Origin: Apostichopus californicus | Lineage: Eukaryota > Echinodermata > Holothuroidea > Aspidochirotida > Stichopodidae | DNA length: 21,633 nt | Direction: 5' to 3' | NCBI GenBank assembly: GCA_020650975.1 | Contig: JAIPMN010043745.1 | Coordinates: 1-21,633, forward strand | In this document: positions 7,993-18,133 of the stretch, piece by piece | How positions within the stretch are numbered: position 1 is the stretch's first letter | Layout: each line of letters starts with the position of its first letter | The notes under the pieces: generated by a model | Database searches by the model: none | What the model was told of the DNA's origin: nothing | What the model saw: only the letters and a program-made list of their open reading frames with translations | Made by a program: the position numbers and the translations under genes

Positions 7993-9927
7993 GGTTACAG
8001 TTGGTAACATCTAATGAGCTGCAGATGAAGTGATGTCACACAATTACCGTAGTCTCAATGAAACGTGACAGGTGGAAGATGGTTACAGTTGGTAACATCT
8101 AATGAGCTACAGATGAAGTGATGCCACACAATTACCGTAGTCTCAATGAAACGTGACATGTTGAAGATGGTTACAGTTGGTAACATCTAATGAGCTACAG
8201 ATGAAGTGATGCCACACAATTACCGTAGTCTCAATGAAACGTGACATGTTGAAGATGGTTACAGTTGGTAACATCTAATGAGCTGCAGATGAAGTGATGT
8301 CACACAATTACCGTAGTCTCAATGAAACGTGACATGTTGAAGATGGTTACAGTTGGTAACATCTAATGAGCTACAGATGAAGTGATGCCACACAATTACC
8401 GTAGTCTCAATGAAACGTGACAGGTGGAAGATGGTTACAGTTGGTAACATCTAATGAGCTACAGATGAAGTGATGCCACACAATTACCGTAGTCTCAATG
8501 AAACATGACATGTGGAAGATGGTTACAGAACGGTAACATCTAATGAGCTAGATGAAGTGATGCCACACAATTACCTTAGACTCAATGAAACATGACATGT
8601 GGAAGATTGTTACAGTTGGTAACATCTAATGAGCTGCAGATGAAGTGATGCCACACAATAACCGTAGTCTCAATGAAACATGACATGTGGAAGATGGTTA
8701 CAGTTGGTAACATCTAATGAGCTGCAGATGAAGTGATGCCACACAATTACCGTAGTCTCAATGAAACATGACATGTGGAAGATGGTTACAGTTGGTAACA
8801 TCTAATGAGCTACAGATGAAGTGATGCCACACAATTACCGTAGTCTCAATGAAACATGACATGTGGAAGATGGTTACAGTTGGTAACATCTAATGAGCTA
8901 CAGATGAAGTGATGCCACACAATTACCGTAGTCTCAATGAAACATGACATGTGGAAGATGGTTACAGTTGGTAACATCTAATGAGCTACAGATGAAGTGA
9001 TGCCACACAATAACCGTAGTCTCAATGAAACATGACATGTGGAAGATGGTTACAGTCGGTAACATCTAATGAGCTACAGTTGAAGTGATGCCACACAATT
9101 ACTGTAGTCTCAATGAAACATGACATGTGGAAGATGGTTAATGTTGGTAACTTCTAATAAGCTACAGATGAAGTGATGCCACACAATTACCGTAGTCTCA
9201 ATGAAACATGACATGTGGAAGATGGTTACAGTTGGTAACATCTAATAAGCTACAGGTGAAGTGATGCCACACAATTACTGTAGTCTCAATGAAACATGAC
9301 ATGTGGAAGATGGTTACAGTTGGTAACAACTAATAAGCTACAGATGAAGTGATGCCACACAATTACCGTAGTCTCAATGAAACATGACATGTGGAAGATG
9401 GTTACAGTTGGTAACTTCCAATGAGCTACAGATAAAGTGATGCCACACAAGTACCAAACAGTAGTCTCAATGAAACATGACATGTGGAAGATGGTTACAG
9501 TTGGTAACATCTAATGAGCTGCAGATGAAGTGATGCCACACAATAACCGTAGTCTCAATGAAACATGACATGTGGAAGATGGTTACAGTTGGTAACATCT
9601 AATAAGCTACAGGTGAAGTGATGCCATACAATTACCATAGTCTCAATGAAACATGACATGTGGAAGATGGTTACAGTTGGTAACATCTAATGAGCTACAG
9701 ATGAAATGAGGCCACACAATAACCGTAGTCTCAATGAAACGTGACATGTGGAAGATGGTTACAGTTGGTAACATCTAATGAGCTACAGATGAAGTGATGC
9801 CACACAGTTACCGAAGTCTCAATGAAACATGACATGTGGAAGATGGTTACAGTTGGTAACATCTAAATAAGCTACATATGAAATGAGGCCACACAATTAC
9901 CGTAGTCTCAATGAAACGTGACATGTG
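7993..9927. repeat. 88-bp minisatellite, 22 tandem copies
   Basis: Units starting 'ggttacagttggtaacatct' begin at 7993, 8081, 8169, 8257, 8345, 8433, 8521, 8608, 8696, 8784, 8872, 8960, 9048, 9136, 9224, 9312, 9400, 9493, 9581, 9669, 9757 and 9845. Spacing is exactly 88 bp except for a 1-bp loss in the unit at 8521 and a 5-bp gain in the unit at 9400. Within the unit, in order, come an inverted repeat (gttac, 5-bp spacer, gtaac), then gagctacagatgaagtgatg, then 'ccacacaattaccgtag', 'tctcaatgaa' and a palindrome, acatgacatgt. Units 1-5 carry acgtgac where units 6-19 and 21 carry acatgac. Units 20 and 22 are again acgtgac. As 88 is not a multiple of three, no frame persists, so the array is non-coding. 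Short frames across it are accidental. Confidence 0.98.
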
Positions 9928-12005
9928 ACCATTGTGTAGAAGCAAAGTGGACACTTTTTCTAAAATGAATTTTAAGGTTTTATACAAAGATACACTGCTT
10001 AAATGGTTTTGTGCACATTCTTGTAGTGAACAATTAAACCTCAGAGTTCCTGTCCAGTGATTTCAAGCTGCTGTGTCAGATACAGAGCCCAAAGTATTCA
10101 TGTTAACTTTATACAAAGGTTTAAAATCAATTGGACTTGTATTAATGTTGAACACCGAGCACATGGTGTGATCAATAATGTAAATGACTGGCCTGTGTAT
10201 CTTAGTTCAGGCTCTGTGAATTTTCTTTCTTGTACACTTAAGGGTTTCGTCCTAAGTGATAAATATCTTTTATACGGTCTCTTTAAACACTCTTCTGAAG
10301 TATGTTACAAATAAAACCTTGATATGATACTTTAAGATGTATTGATCATACAGTTTTTCATTATTAATGAAAACGTCTTCCGGTCAGTTGTTGACGAAAG
10401 CCCCCAGAAAAGTTAATCCTACATTAATACTCAATTGCTGCCTTTAATTTAAACATCCCTTTCTGCTGCTTCTTAATCCACCCGATTATCTAGGGCTTTT
10501 TAGGATCGAACGAAAATCGATACAAAAGGTATCTCAATAATTTATCATCTCCCAGCATTTTCTATTCTTGATGAAAAATGTTGTCATTTGCATCTTTGTT
10601 TTTAAAAGTTGAATAAATTATAATTGCAGTCCTAGAAAGAGTTATTTGGGTTTGTGATCAAATTGGCCTCATAACAGGAAATCACAAGGTCAATCATCAG
10701 CAGCTTATTCTCTACTTGAAGATTAAAAAAATCAGGTCATAGTGAGTTCAAAAATAAATGGCAGAATTAAAAACTTGTTGAAGAATCCTCTCATTTGCAT
10801 TGTTGTGGCAATTAGCTACTTGAACTTGTTTTCTGATTAAAATCAATTCTGTCAGATCCACGTCTATTGTATAGTCTGTGTAACTAGTAGTCTGAACGAA
10901 CATTTGATTTAAAAGACAGGGTTTATATATTAGACTCAGGATCAGTATATTTCCTTTATTGTGTTGTATTTTTCATCTTCCTGTTATTGGTATTTACTTT
11001 ACTGTAATATTCCACCTTAAAAGATAACTTTAATACACAGAATTAATATATAAATGTTAATGTCAACATTGCAACAGCAGCACTCAAATCTAAGATTGTT
11101 GTCTTGTAAGCCTATGACAGATCAAAACATAGACATAGAAACATAAATAAAATACTCAATTGGGCTATTGTCATCGATTAAACTTATCTCCACAAATCAC
11201 TGCAGCGACGCTCTCTACTATAAATGCCTTTAGAAAGCAATCATTAATATTTGCAAAGTTCTAAATGAGTGTACTCCAGCTATATTGCTACACATATGAC
11301 CTTCACAGCTGTGAGATCTGTAAATTGTAGCACGTAGAATTGTGATCTGCTGATTGGAAGCTTAGAGCCTCAATAATTGCCAGCTCAACATCGCATTCAA
11401 GAAGATCAGTTATTCTTGCCAGTTTGGAATTTTGAGCAAAACGTGATTATTGTAGATATTAGTCTTAGTTGATTGTCCAGCTTGCAGTTTTAATTTCTAG
11501 TTTTGTTGGGAGATGGCAATTCTTGTCCGAGGGCTAAATCGTGAACCTTGGTAAAGTTTTGAGAAGCAAATATAATTCTGGAAAGGTTAATCTGATCAAA
11601 ATTTCTTTCCTCGTACCCCGTTAGCCTCCCTGATTAAGCATGAAGGATGTCGCCCATTTATAGTGAGTATGGTTAGATAATCTTCACCAATGACAAGCTG
11701 TGTGCATCCAGTATTTCACAGAATATTATATTTCTGCAAGGGGTCCTTTTAGAGATTGATAAGTGCATGGAGAAGTTGTCAAGATGATAGATTTTGTAAA
11801 GTTGTTCCTCTTTATCTTGTAGCTATGTGTAATACATTACGGCAGATGAGTTGCCTGCAGCCGTGTCCTGAAGATATTAAATACATTTTGAGTTGATTTT
11901 AGTGTGAATATGGAAGAATATTTGAAAATTTTGGTAAATTTTAACAAACAGAATACTCTGAAAGGAATCAGTCAGTGCATTTTGAAGATTATGCCAATGG
12001 CTTAC
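9928..12005. other. AT-rich non-coding stretch right of the array
   Basis: Apart from the weak open frame at 10057-10314, nothing gene-like is seen. The array ends abruptly at 9927 and is followed by unique sequence. The stretch around 10500-11900 has several short palindromic AT patches and no repeat structure visible by eye. Confidence 0.55.
10057..10314 (+). CDS. Weak candidate terminal exon, unrecognised
   Basis: An 85-codon open frame begins right at an acceptor-like 'gttcctgtccag' ending at 10057. It ends at a TAA that overlaps AATAAA (10310-10315). The residues are mixed, with six or so cysteines and no motif. About half a dozen frames of this length are expected by chance in this window, so only the two boundary signals argue for it. 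It may equally be ordinary non-coding DNA. It lies 130 bp to the right of the 88-bp array. Confidence 0.12.
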   Translation: MISSCCVRYRAQSIHVNFIQRFKINWTCINVEHRAHGVINNVNDWPVYLSSGSVNFLSCTLKGFVLSDKYLLYGLFKHSSEVCYK

Positions 12006-12213
12006 CTGTCCCCCCTCATGACGTTTGCTCTACAACATCCTCAGTGGACTGGTGACCTTTTTAACACTGTGCACCCTTAGTGACATGTCACAATGGGTCA
12101 GTGGCCCTTCTCTTTCTTCTACCAACCAAAGTGTGTTCTCAAGGTGGACGTTGTCATCCATTTCAACAAGTTTTTGGTTCCCATCGAGACAGCGTTTGAT
12201 GTTCACCTGGTCG
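12006..12213 (-). pseudogene. Coding-like island, possible decayed exon, minus strand
   Basis: This block is less AT-rich than its surroundings. On the minus strand 'gagcctttag' ends at 12214 and a consensus 5' splice site, GACAG followed by gtaagc, sits at 12006/12005. Between them one frame reads DQVNIKRCLDGNQKLVEMDD and continues hydrophilic with LENTLWLVEEREG, then CDMSLRVHSVKKV. About two thirds of its codons begin with a purine, the usual bias of real coding DNA. One in-frame TAG (12030-12032) interrupts it 24 nt before the donor, hence a pseudogene or a terminal exon. The plus strand also has an open frame (12093-12287), preceded in frame by an open stretch 11910-12080 and two stops. 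That frame is cysteine/tryptophan-rich and looks like the shadow. No family is recognised on either strand. Confidence 0.28.
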
Positions 12214-12289
12214 CTAAAGGCTCAGAATATCTGATTTACCAGTGCTGGTGTGCTTGCCTGAGGTGGCTCATTCCTCTGGAGTATTAATG

Positions 12290-14470
12290 CAGATTGTTTC
12301 GATCGAGATTCAAAATTGATTGTTGTCAAAGGAGTTGTTACACAGTGGAATGACATTGAACAATGCATTGCACTACATCGATATGCCTTTAAGTATAATT
12401 TAAACCTTTGACATGGAAAACATACTTTTCAACAAAATGGACCTAATGTACATTATGTGTATAGTTGAGCTAAGTTTAAGCAAAGTCTGGGGTGGTCACA
12501 TGGCAAACCCTTGCTACAATGACACATGAAACTGTCGTATAACATTGCGTCCCTCGCACCGAAATTCTGTCCCTCGCACCGAAATTCCATCCCTATGAAA
12601 ACATCTTTGATGCTGGCCACCTTCCCCCCCTTACTTTTTTATATATCTTTAATGTAAGTTGAAGGTGGTTAGGGAATAGTTTGTTGATACTTTGGAAAGT
12701 TTCATATATATCACAGCAGTTTACCATCTAAAAGCTAAACTTTTTGGGTATTAAAATGCTAGGGGACAGAATTTTGACCTAATTTTTGAACTTTTTTTAT
12801 GCTCTTAATTTCTGCCATTAGTATTGCAATTTTAATGAAAATCCAATGCAATTTGTAACTTGTCACTCTGTCCCCCATCCTCACCCCCCCAAAAAAAATT
12901 GCATAATTACTCCTTTAATTCTTTAACCTTTAGTTCAAGCCCTGATTGGAATTGACTCAGTACATATATGATCTGGGTCTATACTGTACACTGGTACTAC
13001 TGTAGTACTAATTACTCCACCATTACATCCCATTTACCTATTCCTGCCAAACAATGGTAGCATTTTTTTCTTTTTTCTTCCTGGCACTTCCTGAAGACAC
13101 CTGACCAACATTCTCCCACTCTACCAATTTGAAGTTCACTCAAATTCAGCAACTAACTGTGACAGAGTTTTTAAGTACACACTAAATCGTCTCACTGTTG
13201 TATGTGTTTGCATTCCTCCTGTATGAGGTCGTTCCCTGAAACAAATTGACTAGAAAGATCTTTTCAAGCAATATCCTTTGTCTTTTTGCCATGTTCTTGT
13301 CGTATGGAAATTTTAGTAAGTATCACCGTACCTGTTCTACGACACGGATTAATATGTATAATTTATATGCCGGATTATATATATGGCAGTGAATAAGACT
13401 CAGTACCATGTATGTATTGTAATGCAGAAGAACTCCTTGAAGTGTCGCAGTTCACCGTTTAAGCGATTACGTCTTCGTAAGTTCGTTGCAACATAATACG
13501 TGTGTCACTCACAATATGTCATGCTGTCGTCAGTCATCCATAATTGAAGAGCCCTCAGTCAAAATTAACTTAGAGAAATTACATGTGGAATCCTACAAAG
13601 GTTCAACATATTTCCAGCGATTGGGGACCATTTGATTCAATGTATATATACAGAAAGATTTTGTGTAATACTGTATATATGCTTTGATTTAATTCGTTAA
13701 CAGCACCAAATTGATGTGTTATTTTTTGCTTATTTCATTTTTGACTAATATTTTTATCATTTCTGGTGTCATTTTGATGAATAAATATAGCAGCGGATGT
13801 TATTTTTGAATGTCGTGTATAGAAACCTTCAAGGTCAATTGAGGTAATTATGACAGCAGAAGGTGACACTCACATACGATATGTGCTTTAATGTGTGCAG
13901 TATACATTTGTTTGTGAGTTTGTATCTGAACAGAGGAGTTGTTAGAGGCTCACTCTAGTCTCAGCAAGCTTTATGTACAGTAATACACATGATGTAGGAT
14001 AGCACTCAATCTACACTGTAACTATAGAGACATTTCACTGAACATGTCACTTTAAGTTATGTAACTTACAACCATTTCATTATACCTGTAACTCTTGATA
14101 AGGACGTTACGGTAACATTTAACCATATATTCCGCAACAGGGAACTTAGTGTCCCACTGAGGTATTCATGTTTCTTTTCTTGACTATTAAAGGCAAACCT
14201 GAGAAACATTTGGCTTTAAATTTTCATTTTTCTTGGTGCGATTTTGGAGAGCTCAAGGATATAAACAGGCCTGTTGTACAATTACAAGGAGCATGCTTGC
14301 ATCTTTTCTTTAGTTGCTCCGTGTGAAATTATCAGAATTTGACGTTACAACTTCAACTCAAGTCAGAGAGCCTTTAAACTTTATGAGTAAATGGAAATTG
14401 GAAATTTAGTGACTGAAAATTCAGACATTATGGACTAGAGCAAAGAAATGATGGCAGCACATGTTTCGAA
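12290..14470. other. AT-rich non-coding stretch
   Basis: No gene supported. It includes the 20-bp duplication at 12549-12588 (listed separately), a C7A8 junction at 12885-12899, and several TATATA-rich patches (12705, 13375, 13640). A sequence tcaaggtca at 13829-13837 matches the extended nuclear-receptor half-site used by SF-1/ERR-type factors, but a 9-mer is expected by chance at this length scale. Confidence 0.55.
12549..12588. repeat. 20-bp tandem duplication with a distant inverted partner
   Basis: The 20-mer gtccctcgcaccgaaattct is present twice in tandem, differing only at the last base. A partial third start (atcccta) follows. The 12-mer aaattctgtccc (12562-12573) recurs as its exact reverse complement at 12763-12774. 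The pair brackets about 190 bp, which could be the remains of a small inverted-repeat element. Confidence 0.8.
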
Positions 14471-14474
14471 TGAA

Positions 14475-14547
14475 TGACCTCTAGGTTTAGAAGGTCAATG
14501 CTATCCAGCCCTTAGTGTACAGTATATAAAGGCTTTATAGGGCTGGA
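14475..14547 (+). promoter_or_regulatory. Promoter-like cluster: paired AGGTCA half-sites and TATA box
   Basis: The cluster contains tgacct (14475-14480) and aggtca (14492-14497), an everted pair of nuclear-receptor half-sites with an 11-bp spacer. About 26 bp further on is tatataaagg (14523-14532), a full TATA-box match. The TATA box sits between arms of a perfect 9-bp inverted repeat, tccagccct (14504-14512) and agggctgga (14539-14547). A start site would fall near 14555-14565. No open frame of note follows, so any transcript would be non-coding or have a distant first exon. A chance grouping is possible. Confidence 0.22.
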
Positions 14548-14690
14548 CAGATTCTCTTTGTCATTGTCTAAAATTTCCCAGTCAAATTTCTGTTAATCAT
14601 TTGTTTATGTAGCTTTTACATTTAATTTTTTGATGGATATTTGATCCTGAGACTGCAATTACTCTATTTTAATTTATTTATCACATGTGT

Positions 14691-14719
14691 TTTAACATGT
14701 ATACTGTACATGTGTTAAA
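14691..14719. repeat. Short hairpin
   Basis: tttaacatgta (14691-14701) faces tacatgtgttaaa (14707-14719) across a 5-bp loop. They pair over 11 bp with a 2-nt bulge. The arms are too short for a microRNA precursor. Confidence 0.7.
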
Positions 14720-16184
14720 GTGTCTAGTCACTATTTTATTGTCGTTATGTATGCAACTCATATTTAGAGGGAATATTGTGTAATGATTAACAGAGTGCTG
14801 TTAGCACAGGATGTATTAATGCATAATGGATTATAACATAAACATCATATTTAAGCACTTAAGGCATATATGTAAGCACATAAGGGTAAATTGTTATGTA
14901 AAAGCAAAATTTTTCAAGAAAATTACATGTATGTAGTCAAACTCATACTGTGACAATACAAACTTCAAAATTGTAAAGACAACTCCTCCCACATAAGCTC
15001 ATTATTTCTTAATTGTGCAGAGAGAAACTAAACCATTGGACTGTATTGTTATGACATCAGGCTGTCATAATCCAGAACAATCTTGTGTTAGGGCTGCATG
15101 TTATTATGATACATATATTGCATTTTGTGGACTCAATGAAATAAAATCAAACTTGTTGAGTTTCTTTAAACATGGATTGCACAAACTTGGTTTTTTTTTA
15201 AATTATGGTGAATACATTAAAACTCTATAGAAATATATTATCAACATGAACCAAGACGATTGTCAACTTGAAAGCCAGTTATTGAATTCGGATGCAGTGT
15301 AATATTTCATTTTTAATGGTTCTCTTCCCTTAGGCCCCAAATATTCATTGGTCATACAGTATAATATATACAAGTTAACCACTAAGTACAGTACACTACA
15401 GTACAGTACAGTAGATGAGTTCAGGGGACATTTAAATTGCTGATCGCTTCCTGGATTTGAGAGATATAAATGTGTTTCCACATCAGATAGTAATCATTAA
15501 CCAAAGTGGTTTGACTACTGTAGCTCCGGTTCTAATGCAGAACCCATTGAGTCAGATGGAAAGCATTGCAGAATGCATCAATCGACGTCACAAAATCTCC
15601 ATCTTCAGGACGTCGTCCATCCTTGTTTTGTAGAAATTTACAACTTTAGGCTACATTTTTACTGATTTCTATTGGAAATTTGTTAGATGATGGATTACAT
15701 AATTGACAATGCCATCCTGCATTGAAGAGCAGCTCGGTATAATCAGCAAATTTCTGTTTGAAAGGAGTTTTTTTTTTTACACATTGTCGAATTACCATTG
15801 ACTTCAGTAGGAGGACAAAGCACACATGCTTATTGTACTTAGATTATCATAACACGGCAACACAAAAATTCATTGTCACGTCATCCTTCTGGTTAAGTGC
15901 TCACTTCAACTAAAGCGAAATATGATATTCTGCAACAGCTCGGCGGTTTAAATCAACAACAATTTGGTGGAAGCCCAGTGCCAGTTTATAAGTCAAAATA
16001 ATATGTATTTAATCCATTACTAATTTGTAAATCATCAATTTAATAGTTAGACAAGTTTGCTGGATAATTTGAATTATATTTTCTCCTATACTGAAAGACA
16101 AAATCCTCAACAGTTGAAAATTCTGCAAGGTAGTTTCAAAAGTCAGCAAGGCATTTTCCATCTGAGCATTTACCAAAATGTCTC
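14720..16184. other. AT-rich non-coding stretch
   Basis: No supported gene. The open frames at 15015-15230 (plus) and 15263-15481 (minus) are within chance length. The latter spans the GTACA repeat, which supplies its hydrophobic Tyr/Leu/Val centre. An acceptor-like 'cttaattgtgcag' precedes the former but no other signal supports it. Confidence 0.55.
15385..15414. repeat. GTACA/CTACA pentanucleotide repeat
   Basis: Repeats of gtaca and ctaca, with 'acagtacagtacagtag' at the right end, total about six units. It is simple sequence. Confidence 0.85.
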
Positions 16185-16338
16185 AAAGGGGGAAGTGAGG
16201 GGAAGGGGGCAGTGAGGGGGAATGGGGGAAATGAGGTGGAAGGTGGAAATAAAGTAGAAGGGGGCAAGTTAGGGGGAGGGAGGTAGTGAGGGTGAAAAGG
16301 CAGTGAGGGGAAAGTGAGGGGAATGGGGCAGGGAAATA
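16185..16338 (+). repeat. Polypurine tract with repeated GGGG blocks
   Basis: About 154 bp is almost all A and G on the plus strand, with many runs of three to five G separated by short spacers. A loose unit of about 16 bp is visible, of the form ggggnagtgagg. It meets the pattern for G-quadruplex and for purine-pyrimidine triplex formation. A minus-strand frame (16136-16354) is Pro/Phe/Leu/Ser low-complexity translation of this tract and is not a gene. Confidence 0.9.
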
Positions 16339-16514
16339 ATTTAATAGTGTTCACATTTTATGTGGCAGTTTTGAATGTTCTAAACTGTCTCATATGAAAT
16401 GCTATGGTTCCTGTGAGCAGAAGATACTATATATACAAATTTGCACTTGCATAGCAATTTGCCGAGCATGCCATGTGCAGCATTTTGCGATGCAATTCCC
16501 TCATAAATATTCCA

Positions 16515-16542
16515 GGGCCCGGGGGGGGGGGTGGGAGGCGGG
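16515..16542 (+). repeat. G-rich run next to a GGGCCC palindrome
   Basis: gggcccggg continues into an unbroken G run and then gtgggaggcgggg. It lies about 180 bp to the right of the polypurine tract and is another potential quadruplex former. Its length is unreliable, as with all homopolymers. Confidence 0.88.
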
Positions 16543-17774
16543 GAATCATTACAGTAATAGACACCGCTCCCTTTGATGACATAACATCTTAGCCTGCTCC
16601 CTTCCCACATTACAAAAATGATAGCTACCCCCTTTTAGTATATACTCTGGAATAAAATACTGGAATTTTATCCTACCATTTCAGGCGTGTGTTATTGCAT
16701 GCATCCATATTAGTTTACTCATCACCAGTGCTCAGGCCTTGTGAATCATCGTTAACGACATAGAATTTGCCGTGCCTGAAATTGAACTAAATGTCTCGAA
16801 ATTAAAGTAAGAGTCTTTAATTTAGTGAAACTTCTTTTAAGCCTGTTCTTTGATTGTCAGATGTAATTTCTGTTCAAAGCACTTTTTCCCGACACACTCT
16901 TTTTTTTCATTATTACTCCTGTGTGTGCGTTTACTGCGTAGTTTTGTGCTGTGATCATTGACCACAGGCTCAAAGCCATTTGCCAAAATATATCCTCTTG
17001 AATCGACTGCTGTAAGTTGTGACATTTTTGTTGATATGGCAACAAGTTTCTGTTCTATCTTGTAAAAGAGTATGCTATTATTCGGTCATTAAATTTAGCA
17101 AAGAAGAATTTTAAGGCAATTACAAAGTCAGGATGTATGATTACATTTTCGTTTGTTATGAACAGAACCAAAAAATGAAAATGAAATTAAATGGAAATAA
17201 GATCAAGGAGGCAAGATCTGTGGTCGTATAAAGTTCAATTCTGGAGAAGAGAGTCATATATATGCTGTACAGCACAGGCATGAAGAATACAATGATGGCT
17301 TGCAAATGCTGTGCTAACAAGCTTGCACACTGGATAACAAAATAACAGGAAGATTGAAAAATACAAGATCTCCACTGTAATATTGTCAGTTATTACAAAC
17401 TAATACATAATATTAATAGAGGTTTTATGATACAAAAATGTCAAGAATTTTATAATATTAATCAATTTTGATTCACTGAAGCAGTCACAGAGAGATATTA
17501 AATGTTATAGTGGGAGTAGTGAAGTACATCCAGTGGGATGCAGAAATTGAAATTTTGTTCAAAATGTAAATTATGATATCCAAATGTACAAAGTTCAGTG
17601 AATGAGAAGTCTACTGGGCAGGTGATGAAAAGTACATAGTAGTACAAGTATGGATGCCTCATTGGAAAGTTTTTGAAACCGCTCGTCTCGTTGTCTTTTT
17701 TATCTTGAGAGTTGACCTTTTGACCTGTCAAATGTCAGAATTAACCATCGTACTTGTTTTCATTCCATCTGTAG
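16543..17774. other. AT-rich non-coding stretch
   Basis: No gene, RNA or mobile element is supported. Two overlapping minus-strand frames at 16837-17045 and one at 17498-17731 are within chance length and lack motifs. Confidence 0.55.
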
Positions 17775-18037
17775 GGAAGAAGGAAAGAAATGATGTCCAT
17801 TGTATTGACAACTTCCAAACATTGTGGAAAAAAACATCCAAATTTTGGGCAAATTGTGCTAGCTGTGTATTAACAGCGACAAGTCTGAAAAGTTACCACT
17901 TTTGCAGAGTTGCTACCATATATGGTGGGGAAAAAGATCCAAAACTGGAAAAATCATATTTTAATGAGATAATCTATTTGTGCAAAACTGTAAAAACTGC
18001 TGATTTAGTGTGCAAAATGTTTACCAAATTTGCATAG
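17775..18037 (+). CDS. Candidate terminal exon, unrecognised cysteine/lysine-rich peptide
   Basis: This lies in the longest open frame of the window (17654-18037). A strong 3' splice site, 'ttttcattccatctgtag', ends at 17774 inside that frame. If used, the exon starts GG AAG (phase 2) and codes 86 residues to TAG. The peptide begins KKERNDVHCIDNFQTLWKKT and has six cysteines, a central YGGEKDPKLEKSYFNE and a C-terminus CKMFTKFA. The residue mix changes at the acceptor: upstream translation is hydrophobic and AT-driven, downstream it is charged and soluble. An AATAAA lies about 90 bp after the stop. I recognise no domain. A frame this long is expected less than once by chance here, so a real exon is plausible, but no partner exon was found. 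Confidence 0.32.
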
Positions 18038-18127
18038 TGTATAAACTGTATATCAGTCGTAAATTCTGAAGTCCCATATAAGCTTCCTTACATCGAGGAT
18101 TAATATAACATCACTTACTTTATAAAA

Positions 18128-18133
18128 AATAAA
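18128..18133 (+). promoter_or_regulatory. Possible polyadenylation signal after the candidate exon
   Basis: AATAAA lies about 90 bp downstream of the stop at 18035-18037 and is followed by 'tcatcttgagtggtac', a modest GT-containing downstream region. It supports the candidate terminal exon only weakly, because the hexamer is common here. Confidence 0.2.

Noticed and set aside
9286..9510. Minus-strand frame with repeated peptide in the 88-bp array
   Set aside because: The 88-bp period is not a multiple of three. The frame survives only because of the 5-bp insertion in one unit and has no start or splice context.
7993..9927. CRISPR-like array
   Set aside because: The 88-bp units abut directly with no unique spacers, so this is a tandem minisatellite in eukaryotic DNA.
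13829..13837. Extended nuclear-receptor half-site tcaaggtca
   Set aside because: A single 9-bp match is expected by chance in this much sequence, and nothing promoter-like is next to it.
15015..15481. Two open frames of about 71-72 codons, one per strand
   Set aside because: Chance length for this base composition. One spans the GTACA repeat, and the other has only a modest acceptor-like start.
16136..16354. Proline/phenylalanine-rich minus-strand frame
   Set aside because: It is the direct translation of the polypurine tract's complement and is low-complexity throughout.
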